From the NCBI GenBank assembly GCA_029851415.1, contig CM056742.1, positions 148,309,121-148,373,120 of the forward strand: 64,000 bases of DNA. Direction: 5' to 3'. Positions 34,601 to 44,250 of the stretch are shown here, piece by piece. Both the position numbers and the translations under genes were made by a program. Below the pieces are notes generated by a model. The model worked only from the letters and a program-made list of their open reading frames with translations, had not been told where the DNA came from and made no database searches. The stretch is from Eretmocerus hayati (lineage: Eukaryota > Arthropoda > Insecta > Hymenoptera > Aphelinidae). Every line of letters starts with the position of its first letter. The first letter of the stretch is position 1.

Positions 34601-37600
34601 TGGGTTGAAAAAGTGTTATAATTGTCAACAAATAACCAATCACAAGGCAGCAGATTGCCCTTATAATGGCCCTCCGTTAGATTCATCAAAAAGAGGACAT
34701 CAGCACCACCGTGGGGTGAAACGCAATATACCTCCCACAAATCCGCCAGCGAAGAGACAAAAACCTTACGAGCGGCTGCATGGTCGGGGTGGCGCTAGCT
34801 ATGCTCCTGGAGGTCGAGGAAATAGTACGAGTCGAGGCAGAGGCAGAGGGAATGCGGCTGTAAGGGGAAATCAGAGCAATCGTGGTGGTCGTGGTGGATC
34901 CAACGCAAGAGCTAACCAAGCCTATGAGAATCAAGGTGAGACCGATAGAAATAATAAAGTATTAGAAGAATTCGTGGCTGACTCGGGCGCGACAGAGCAC
35001 ATGTCCAAGACGCGTATGATATTCCAAACATTTGATGAGACAGACACTTGTAAAATTTGTTGCGCAAACAAAGACTCTTCAGCGGATATCAGAACGGAGG
35101 GAGCTGGCTCTGTAGAAATTCAAACAAACCATGGTAAAATGAAATTAGACAGAATCATTTACTCAGAATCTTTATCCGAGAATCTTTTGTCTCTTCGACG
35201 ATTTGCAGAAATGGGTTTAGCCGTGTACTTAGATAACAAAAGAATCAACATCTTCGACCCAAATTCAAATCAATCATTCTTATCAGGGATCTATAAAAGA
35301 CCATACTGGATTGTAAAATTAGAAACAGAGGGAAGTCCCAAATTGCAATCGAATAGTCACTTTGATAACGTTGTTCTAGTCAACTTAGCCAGAGCTCTCC
35401 AAGCGACGACAACTTCCCAAAACAATAAATCCCCAGTCATCCACGAACTCTCCGAAATGGACACCACAATTATGGACCGAAATGTGCGAAACATAGATGA
35501 GCTACCTATTATAGAAATACCTGACGATATGAATGAAAAATCTAGAAATTACGATAAGTTTAAGAAAAATAACAATGCCTTACTCTGGCATATGAGACTA
35601 GGTCATGCATCTGTCAGTTACCTTAAAGCTTTACAAAATAAGTTTCCCGATAATAACGAACTCAAACTTGCTAACTTTAGCAATGAGGTAATAGCAGATT
35701 GTGAAACCTGTAAAATAGCTAACTTTGACAGACTTCCTTTCAATACTACTCGAAGACGAGCAACTGCCCCACTCCAGATAGTTCATGGAGATCTTATGGG
35801 CCCTATCAGTCCCTTAACTTATCCCAAGAAATACAAATATATATTGACCTTGATAGATGATTATTCCAGATTTGCTATGGCATACCCAATGAAATCTAAA
35901 GCTGAAACTGGGCATTATTTAGAATCATACATAATTTCAGCTAGGAATTTTATAGGTTATGATGCAAAGTTTTGCTATTTACATGCAGACAAAGGTGCTG
36001 AATTTACGGGGGGCTACACTGATGAGTTCCTAGAGAAACAAGGAGCTGAATTTCGAGCCTCGGCTCCAGAAACACCTCAGCACAATGGTGTCGCGGAACG
36101 TTTTAATAGAACAGTATCTCGTAAAGTCAGAGCTTACATGTTCGACTCAGGTATTCCTATGAATCTCTGGGATCTCGCAGTTAGATCGGTGGTGTATGCG
36201 TACAATCGTACTCCCCATAAGTCGAATGACATGATCACTCCCCTGGAAAAATTTGCTCCACATTATAAATTCAACTTGAGTCAATTCAAACGATTCGGCT
36301 GTCTAGCCTATATCAAAGTTCAACGACAGACAGGTCCAAAATTCAGAGAACAAGGTCGACGAGTAATTTTAGTAGGATACACACCGACTGGCTACCTCTT
36401 CTTACGACCGGAAACAAACCAATACTATGAGAGTCGAGACGTGCGGTTCAATGAAAAATTGGTATACAAAGATGTGTACAAGAAAGATGCGATTGTCGAC
36501 CTCCCAACAACTGAGACTGAAATTGACCAAGACAAATGGATGATAGAATTTGAGAGAGAACAGATTAATACCTCACAGAATCCATCAAAACTGGAGGGAG
36601 AGACTCCAAAAGACTCTTCAAAACCGGAGGGAGAGACCAAACGAAAACGAGGACGGCCTCGCAAAACACGACTTGTGACAGATGTTAGTTTTGCTAATTT
36701 TATCCAAATAAAAGAAGACTTGAGAGAGCTTATCAAAATGACCGATCGAGACCTTAATCAAAGCGACTTGACCCAACTTGAAGACGAAATAACGCATGGA
36801 CTATTGGCTCAAGTTAATGAAGACCCTGTCTCTTATGAAGACGCCCTAAACTCACCAAATCGACTGAAATGGAAAGGGGCCATTGAAAGCGAACTCCATG
36901 CGCTAGACTCTAATGGAGTTTATGAGATTGTAGACAGACCTATCATGACCAAAGAGGGAAAAAGGGCAATAGCAATAGATTCCAAATGGGTACTGGGTCG
37001 TAAGACAGAAGCAAATGGTAATATAAAATATAAAGCCAGACTAGTTATTCGCGGATTCAAGGACAGAAACAATTATGACATCTCAGAAACCTATGCACCA
37101 GTCTCCAGACTCCCTTTAGTTAGAGCAGTTTTGGCTATTGCTAACAAACATGACCTCGACGTTTGTCAACTTGACGTAAAAACCGCATTCTTGAATGGGG
37201 AAATCGATGAAGAAATTTATATGGAAATTCCGCAAGGATTTCACTGCAGTGATGAAACCAGAAGAACAAAAGTTTTTAAGTTGAAAAAGGCTCTTTATGG
37301 TCTACGTATTAGTCCAAAGAAATGGAATGACAAATTCACTGAAGTTGCAAAAGAAATCGGTTTGGAAAATGACGACTTTGAACCTTGTCTATTCATTTGG
37401 CGCGAGGGTGAATCATTCCTGATTGTTCTTTTATATGTTGATGACATTCTGATTATTAGCAATAACATGTGTAAACTTGAAGAAGTGAAACACAAATTAA
37501 AATCATCTTTCAAAATGACTGACCTTGGTGAGCCGCAAGAGTTCCTTGGAATCTCTATTAAAAGAGATAGACAAAATAAAATCATGGAATTGAATCAAAG

Positions 37601-38417
37601 CAAATACATAGAGAAAGCCTTAGTCAGATTTGGACTACAAGACGTTTACCCACACCACAGCCCTATGGTTACAAGTAAAGCGAGAGATCGGGACAGACGC
37701 GATCGTGAAGACTCACCCGAAGCAACAGACCAACTGAAGACGCTTCCAGCCTTAGGCCGACCATACCGAGAAGCAGTTGGATGCTTGTTGTATATAAGTT
37801 GTACGACACGGCTTGACATAGCTTATTCAGCAAACTTGGTCAGCAGACACCAATCGAATCCCACAGAGTACGAATGGGACATGATTGTTAGAATATTCGG
37901 GTACTTGAAACATACTCTTGACTACAGTCTCAGATTCACGGGGAAGACAGACCACCTTGAAGGTTACTCAGACGCTAGCTACGCAGATTGTAAGAATACA
38001 ATCTCCACTTTTGGTTACGTAATAAGACTGTATGGTGACCCAATTGCCTGGAAAACCAACAAACATACCTACATGAACTTATCTACTTGTGACGCCGAGT
38101 ATGTAGCTATGAGTGACACATGTCAGGAGCTGATAGGAACTGACAGATCCTTGAAACTTATCTTTCAAAGTTCATTCGCTCCCATGATTCTCTGGTGTGA
38201 TAATTTAGCTGCGGCAGCCTGTGCGAAAACGAATGGTGGGAAAAGGCTGAGACATGTGATAGAAATAAAACAAAATTACATCAAAGAATGTGTCAAGCGG
38301 AAGCTAGTTCATATTGAGCATATAAAATCCGGCGAACAACTCGCGGACATTTTCACTAAAGCTCTGCCTATTCATCCACACATCGCTATGACCCGAACTC
38401 TGATGAACCTAGATTAA
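31511..38417 (+). CDS. Copia Gag-Pol polyprotein, proposed three-exon reading
   Basis: The polyprotein packages the element RNA, cleaves itself, reverse-transcribes the RNA and integrates the cDNA. Proposed exons are 31511-31664, 32676-32822 and 33124-38417 (1864 codons plus stop). Donors are GTAAGC and GTGAGT, acceptors end CCACAG and TTTCAG, and both junctions keep frame (1 nt carried over each time). The third exon alone is open from a Met at 33081 (1778 codons), which is the alternative start. In spliced numbering: two zinc knuckles (about 574-588, 598-612, spacing C-x2-C-x5-H-x4-C), an RG-rich stretch (about 655-700), protease DSGA (720-723), integrase zinc ligands H923, H928, C960, C963, catalytic D990, D1056, E1092 (D-x65-D-x35-E), reverse transcriptase YVDD (1538-1541), and RNase H D1717, E1759, D1793. 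No frameshift separates gag and pol. The upstream exons are inference; the pol part is certain. Confidence 0.85.
31512..31527 (+). promoter_or_regulatory. Primer binding site, initiator tRNA-Met-like
   Basis: TGGCAGCAGAGCGTGG begins directly after the LTR. It is close to the complement of the initiator tRNA-Met 3' end (TGGTAGCAGAGC...), with one mismatch in the first 12 bases. Copia-type elements usually use this tRNA. The site overlaps the proposed first coding exon, which starts at 31511. Confidence 0.75.
31665..32675 (+). other. Proposed intron 1 of the copia leader
   Basis: This 1011 bp stretch from GTAAGC to CCACAG contains stops in the Gag frame. It includes a GA-rich run (about 32029-32072) and an AT-rich run (about 32330-32360). 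It must be kept in genomic RNA, because the integrated copy contains it. Confidence 0.6.
32676..32822 (+). CDS. Copia leader exon 2 (proposed)
   Basis: This 49-codon exon lies between an acceptor (CTCTGTATGCCACAG) and a strong donor (CTAG|GTGAGT). Its sequence is rich in aromatic and charged residues and looks like a folded domain rather than random sequence (FWNHCVREFGL, RFWTQVEEDTVVIH). I do not recognise the fold. In genomic sequence the same frame is open from 32636 to 32866. Confidence 0.6.
33124..38417 (+). CDS. Copia main exon: gag, protease, integrase, RT, RNase H
   Basis: This exon is open without interruption to the TAA at 38415-38417. It follows acceptor TGACTGTTTCAG. Gag lies before about 34935; the region after it holds protease (DSGA codons at 34980), GAG-pre-integrase and integrase core (35589-36100), reverse transcriptase (about 36870-37600, YVDD at 37434) and RNase H (about 37965-38205). 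If leader splicing does not occur, translation could begin at the Met at 33081. Confidence 0.95.
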
Positions 38418-38477
38418 GATTAAAAGGAATGTGAGATGAAAACTACAATTTATTTTTATTTATTTTATTCTCTGCAG

Positions 38478-38524
38478 AATATGAACCCGAACAAGAAGAA
38501 AATGAAGCTGACGTAGAAGAGTAA
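38478..38524 (+). CDS. Alternative 3' exon giving a Gag-only product
   Basis: A long T-rich tract followed by TCTCTGCAG (acceptor at 38476-38477) precedes a short frame encoding an acidic tail, EYEPEQEENEADVEE, and then TAA. A donor with consensus AAG|GTGAGA at 34936 lies exactly between the RG-rich end of Gag and the protease. Joining 34935 to 38478 keeps frame and would give a Gag of 719 codons lacking pol. Drosophila copia makes its excess Gag by a comparable splice; here it is inferred from sequence only. Confidence 0.65.
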
Positions 38525-38849
38525 AACTAAATGTAGAAATGTAAGTCTGAGCAATCGACACTGTGATAGTCCACAAAGAATTTATATGTAAAACTAAATG
38601 AAGAATCTGTAAATGCGAAGTTCTTATGTACACAAGAAGGAGAAAAAAAAAACAGTACCTGATTATTTGTATCTTTCAAGAAGAAATAATGATGGATGTT
38701 GATCTAGTGTGACGAAATGTGCCTATAAGAAACCACTTTATATGTACATAATAGAATCTCAGTTTATATTTGTATCTTTTATATGATCGATTGTGACTTG
38801 TTTAAATGAAGCCAATAATGAATTACAAGCGAACGAGGCTTCCTCTCAA

Positions 38850-38860
38850 CCGGGAGGGAG
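38850..38860 (+). promoter_or_regulatory. Polypurine tract
   Basis: CCGGGAGGGAG abuts the 3' LTR. A purine run at this position primes plus-strand DNA synthesis in LTR elements. Confidence 0.8.
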
Positions 38861-39061
38861 TGTTAGAATGTATGTGTGTATGTGTGTGTGTGCGGTTTCG
38901 ACCGCTCGCTCGCTTGTGGCGCTCGCGCCGCTGCGCATACTCTAGTTGGACGGTGGCAGCGTCTCTAGACGCTTGCTCTTTGTATAAGCGTATAATAAAG
39001 TGGATGATCAGCTGACTCCTGGTGCATCATTATCCATCACGCCAACTACTCAAAACCTTCA
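38861..39061 (+). repeat. 3' LTR of the copia element
   Basis: This 201 bp LTR reads identical to the 5' LTR. Its AATAAA at 38994 would end the element transcript. It is followed directly by the ATCGC duplication and then the last 47 bp of the host TIR transposon. Confidence 0.97.
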
Positions 39062-39066
39062 ATCGC
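39062..39066 (+). repeat. Target site duplication of the copia element, right copy
   Basis: ATCGC here matches 31306-31310. Confidence 0.9.
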
Positions 39067-39115
39067 CATAAAGCCCCACTGCAAAACCTGTCCTAATTTG
39101 CCCCACTCTCCCCTA

Positions 39116-40230
39116 AATGTGCTCATTTCTCAATCTCACCACTTCTTCATCTGTTTTTGCTCGCACTAAAAACCTAGAGATGCATTACTGAGTTGTGCAG
39201 CCTCATACGACTTCACTTTATTTGCCCACCTGCGCATGCATAATCATGTTGATGTTTGTCTAAAGTGCCTCTATATCAAGTTCTTGCGGCTTTTATTCTT
39301 TGCATCTCTCGCTGCTGTCATTTTCCTGTGTATTCGTATGCAACCAGAACAGAACTTGATGTAAACACTCCCTCAAGCGCTTTCATTTCCTGTTCCACTC
39401 TGGGGATCCTGTATAAATGTGCTCTATATATGGGATCAGTCACTCCAGATGTTGGCAGCGGAAAGAGGCAAGAGAAAAAGACACGTTGAAAAAATCTATT
39501 GTAACTCAGTATGTATTTTCTGTTCGTCGACTTTCAAATTATAACACGCCCATGAATAATCGGATTCCCAGAGATGCAGTTTGTTCAGATCGAAGTGTGT
39601 AAACTGTCATCTTTTAGAATCAACTATTTCCAATAAAACTTGTGTCGAGTGTGTAATCTTTTCATGCTAAAGTGCATCGATCAACTCATCGATGTGATAC
39701 TCAATGTTTGGACCCATTATTTTGGGGAGTTGATCCCGTATTTCGAAATCTTGCAACAAATTGTGAACTAGATTGATTGAAATTAAGTTAGTCCATATGA
39801 AATGAGTTCATTTGAATTTTTGCTATCTATGACGAGAGAGTTTTCGACTAACCAAAAAAAATCGAGTAAATGATTCTGATGAGATTTGAGATGAAATCAA
39901 ATTTTGCTCAAGATTTTGGCCCCATAAGATGGCAATAAACTTGGAAGAAACATCCAAAAAATTCTGAATGTGTGTGACGTGCCATGAGAATGATGATTAA
40001 ATAATCAAGCTGGAAAACTGGTTGTAGGCTCAAAATTAGGGAATCAAATTTCTTTCGATTCGTAAAGGATACCTGACAAAACTTGTACGTTCATATACAC
40101 TCCGACCTGTTTTCTTCTCGGTTTCTCTTCCTCTTTTCTTTTCTTTCCCCCCAAAATTTTTGGCTTTATCTCTGTGTCTCTAGCTTGACCTATGTGATTG
40201 TAGTCATTACACGATGACGACCTGAACCGC
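39116..40230. other. Intergenic DNA, no supported gene
   Basis: Only short frames of under 80 codons are present and no repeat was recognised. Confidence 0.35.
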
Positions 40231-40540
40231 GGGATCTGATTGTGACGAGCTCTCCGTACGCTCCGTCCGCATCGTCCGTGTCTCTTATCCTAATTCCTGC
40301 CCTGTGATTAGCTACAGCTAGGAGAAATTGGGAGTGAACCGATTTTGGAACGCCGCCATCTTGGCCCCGTGTATTTTTTATGGAAACGTTTTGAGATTCG
40401 GCCATATTGGATTTTTCTGCCATCTAAAATAACACAAAGGTTTACTCCCAATAGCCAATCACAAAACAGGAATTGGAATAAGAGATACGGACGATCTCGA
40501 TGCGGACGGAGCGTACGGAGCGCTCGTCACAATAAATCCC
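40231..40540. mobile_element. MITE with terminal inverted repeats of about 65-75 bp
   Basis: The left arm from GGGATCTGATTGTGACGAG and the right arm (about 40466-40540) are inverted copies. Shared blocks are CTCCGTACGCTCCGTCCGCA, GTCTCTTAT and AATTCCTG, with a 6 bp indel. Similarity continues inward to GTGATTAGCTA / GTGATTGGCTA. The exact ends and the target duplication could not be fixed, so the superfamily is open. Non-coding. Confidence 0.75.
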
Positions 40541-43312
40541 TGGACGGTGCTTAATTCAACCGAATTACTCGGTAACCTTTGATAACTGCTCGCGTATTCA
40601 TACGTGTTATGCGTCTGAAGTTACCGAGCAGCCCAATCGATCGAAGCTATGGTCCAGTTCAGGTCGTAGAATAGAACAGTATTGTGCGCCAATATCAATT
40701 AAAATGATATGAATAAAACGTTCAAAAATTGGAGGTACAAAAATGAGTTACATGTTATTCAAGACACGTTCTATAGAACACACCAAATTATAATCAGCAA
40801 ATATCTAATACTATTAGAATGGCGTACAAAAACAAAACTGTAGGACGCATCTCCCATGGGCGGAAATGACTTGCGAGCTTTATTTTATTACGACTAACCG
40901 GAAACGCACTCGGCTCGCGTCGTCACTGCAAATGGGCGTGCATCAACGCCGGCGATATTACGCAAGTGCGCTCCGGCAATCCCGTCACATATTATTGCTG
41001 ATGGCTGCATCGCTGTCTCGTGTTTGTACATTATGATCTTGATCTTCCCGAGATTTGCGCGTTTTTTCTTCTTTTTTTGAACGAACATTTTTTTCGAGTG
41101 GGTGGTTAAGGCTCGAGTCGTGCCAAGATTCCTTTTTCACCTCATTTTTTATGCCACTCCATCTGTAAAGTAGCTTGGAATGATGCTAAAAATGTTGAAA
41201 ATCAGTTTGTCTTGCGAATCCTCTTATTTTTCATTTGTTTACTCAACGGATTTAGTGAGATTTATGATTCCCATTAAAATTTTAAGCGACCCCAAGTATG
41301 CAGTGATTGATTAATTAGCTAAATTTATTAGCAATCGAAATAGCACTACTGTGCAGGTTTTGAAAAAAGATATCTGGTATTCAATTTGACTATCATAACA
41401 GCGAGATTGATGAATGCGCATAAAAATCATTCATCTGAAAAATTGAATGGTGGTCTTTTGAAGTGTTTGTTAATTTTCTTCTCACGCAGTCTCAAAGAGT
41501 GAGATATTGACACTTGTGTCTCGTTATCTCATTTCAGATAATCTTTGAGAGCTCATTATGAATTTGAGGGTATTGGAATCGAATCATTCGACTATGTCTG
41601 ATCAAACATGAGAATTTTATCATCCTGGCGGAAGCGATAAGCGTATGATTATTAATTGCGCGCTCAAATCATCTCGACTATTCGAGCGACTATTCTTACA
41701 ACCGCTTATCAAGAATATTGACAATAAGCGAAAGAACATCATTATTGGATAAATATTCTACTCTTTGTGTTCATTTGTAAGAAGAATATTAATAGATATT
41801 AGAAGAATATCATCTCAAAATAAAATTTGGTGAAAAATTTTGGAATATGTACTACTAAATCTCGACCGTGCACTACGGAGAATTTTGAAAAAGTTCACGG
41901 AAATCGCATTTTACCGATATCTCCTTCACCTTAAGTTATCATCATTTTCAAAAAATATTTGATCTTCTGCTGGTTTCATGGGATGATTGTTTCATCAAAT
42001 CTGGGGTTGATTTATAATTCGTATTAGTGATGACTTCCCGCGGTCTTTCAAATTCACTCTCTCAAGTAACTAGATGCATGAGTATGTCACACGGCTAGTG
42101 CAATGAGAATTTGTTAAGAAATCGTGTTTGAAATTCACGAAATGAAGACGCAAAAATAGTTTCTGTCTATCATTTGACACTATTATACATCACGGTTTGT
42201 ATAGTGGTGCAAATGATGAGACTGCTCGACTGCTCGACGCATGTATAAGTGCATGCATCTAGTTCTCCGTCTATCTTGTTGTGAGGATTTTCAGAGAAAG
42301 TATCAATCAAACCCTAGCTTTCTCGAAGCTCGAGAAGATATATTATTTAAAAAAAAAATTATCCAAGAGGAAAAATTGATCTAATGCAAAAATTTAGAAA
42401 GGATCGAAATCAACTCGGAAATGAACAAGTTTGTGATTCGATTCGTCTGGTTGGCGGTTTTATCTCGATAAAATGTGTCCGTGCAACTCGACTCGATATA
42501 ACAATAAATCACAAGTGAATCGACTAATGACCGGTACTGAAGGTACTGAGGTGGTGTTTCTTTTGTAGTTCAAGGTGTCTAAAGCGAGGTCTATAGACAA
42601 CTAAAAACGTGAAATTCTAGTGTAGGGTCATGGCCTCTCATATAACACGATTTTGGGGCCTGTCTATGTCACCTATTATAAGTAGTTGCCTATTATAGAG
42701 GGGAATGCGGGCATATAAGCGCTAAGAAGCAGAGTTTCATAGCAGACGTGTTTCAGAACAAAACTATTTTCAGATGAACCCACATGTACACATACGTCTG
42801 CATCAACAGAGTCCCTTCACCCACGCTCTATTTTTGTCTCATCCGACCCTTCGAGTTTATATATCGTGGGAAGGATTACATAAAATTCTTTCCAAGTATT
42901 TTGGCTCATCCAAAATTGTCTCAAAAATTGTCATTTACGGTCATCCGGATTTTAGTTGATATCCTTCATGAAAATGCACGTCCTCAGTTTTTTTCATCAC
43001 ATTTTCTTCCCTAGCTCATTTTCATCAACCATTTTTATCACTACCTGATTCGGATCAGAAAAAAAACATCCAGCACGCCCACGCCATCGTCCAAAACTAT
43101 ATGTATACACACCATGACACTCCAGAATGCATTCCGGATTAGGAAGAACGTAGGTACATACCTCTCTGAGCTCGGGGAAAAAAACTGGGAAGGCAGCAGT
43201 ATAATGGGCCAACATCGGGGCATAATCCGTCAATGGGCGAGCGGGGCGGCATTATGTGATGGGGAGAGCAAAAGGGACACACGCACGCACACCTTCGCCT
43301 TGATACATCATC

Positions 43313-43351
<39 letters not shown>

Positions 43352-43560
43352 CATGGGCAGCCAAGAGAGCGAGAGAAATGGGCGAGGGGAGAGCATGACC
43401 CTCACCGGGAGTTGGACAGGGATACCCCTCCCTCGCTGTAAACATACAAGGCACAGGCCTGCGGTCTGGAGAGCTTCCCCTTCCCTCTTAAGTCCGGCCC
43501 TGCCCTACGACGACGGGCCTCCTGTGTCTCGCAACACGTTTTCTCCGACGGGCCGCCGCA
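40541..43560. other. Intergenic DNA upstream of jing, no supported gene
   Basis: No frame longer than about 95 codons and no recognisable domain. An (AT)n microsatellite lies at 43317-43348. Confidence 0.35.
43317..43348. repeat. (AT)16 microsatellite
   Basis: This is an uninterrupted AT dinucleotide run. Confidence 0.95.
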
Positions 43561-44029
43561 TTTAGATTTCAGTCATGTTCAGTCAGTCCCGAATCGTGGT
43601 GCAAAGCGTATATAGTGCAATGTGACATCTCTTGTCCCTCGTTTCCGACACCGCGGTGCATGCCACGAGTGCATTCCGAGCTGGAGATGCACCAAAGGCC
43701 CCACGCGGTTACTTGCGGTCTTTATAATAAGACCGATGTAGTGTGGTTATTGCATTTGCTGTTATAAATATATAGTTTGGTCGTGCACGTGCGTTCGATA
43801 TTACGGTGTGTTATTGTGTTGGGCTTCTCCCCTTAATGTTGAATCCATTGTAATAATACACTGTGTGCGGAACGCGTGGGAAAGCGCTGAGACTTCTTAC
43901 CCTCGTGTGATTTTTATTTCTAATGTTTCGTGCATGTGTGTTCAGTGCCTAGCTTATGAGTGGAAGATTGTGAATTTTTGGAGTCTCGTATCTAATAGTG
44001 CAGCGTGAAAACTATATCGAGATTCGCCC
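43561..44029 (+). promoter_or_regulatory. jing: Probable jing 5' UTR / proximal promoter region
   Basis: The stretch directly before the first coding exon has repeated TCAGTC initiator-like words near 43570-43585 and no long frame. An in-frame TGA lies 24 nt before the ATG at 44030, so that ATG is the first in-frame start. The transcription start itself cannot be located, and a further upstream non-coding exon is possible. Confidence 0.35.
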
Positions 44030-44250
44030 ATGTCGCGTGAAGAGTTGCCCGATGACGATGAAAATGGACGCGTAGGAGGAGGAGGATCATCAAGTCGGGA
44101 TGTTTACAGTGATGAACGCTGCAGCTGCTGCGCCTATTCTCATTGTAAATGTGATGCAGTAACTTTTATCAAGCCGCAGCTAATAGAAATGCATCGAAAC
44201 ACTCCCTCGCTGCCTACGTCGTCGTTGTCTAGCCATCACAGTTTTTCAAG
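44030..44250 (+). CDS. jing: jing coding exon 1
   Basis: It starts at the first ATG after an in-frame TGA and ends at donor CAAG|GTATCT with two bases left over, matching exon 2, which begins with the completing base of a Ser codon. It encodes an acidic start, a Gly/Ser stretch and a Cys-rich patch ([11 protein letters not shown]). The Kozak context is weak (C at -3). This is the least certain exon. Confidence 0.7.

Larger units (their letters stand above)
31311..39061 (+). mobile_element. Complete Ty1/copia-type LTR retrotransposon
   Basis: This 7751 bp element has, in order: 5' LTR, primer binding site, split leader, gag, protease, integrase, reverse transcriptase, RNase H, polypurine tract and 3' LTR. 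Integrase precedes reverse transcriptase, which defines the copia order. The two LTRs read as identical, the 5 bp target duplication is intact, and the main frame has no stop or frameshift. The insertion is therefore very recent and possibly still active. It landed inside an older TA-flanked TIR transposon. Confidence 0.97.
30023..39113. mobile_element. TA-flanked TIR transposon, split by a copia insertion
   Basis: The left end GGGGAGAGTGGGGCGAATTA matches the reverse complement of the right end (39087-39113) with one difference over the terminal 27 bp. TA flanks both sides (30021-30022 and 39114-39115). The copia element sits 47 bp from the right end. Without it and one target-duplication copy the transposon would be about 1335 bp. 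The word GCGAATTAGGACA recurs inside (near 30051, 30414, 31177; variants near 30394 and inverted at 31129 and 31148). The internal frame at 30016-30444 has no domain and reads through the repeats, so the element is judged non-autonomous. TA duplication suits Tc1/mariner-like elements, but this is not proven. Confidence 0.85.
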
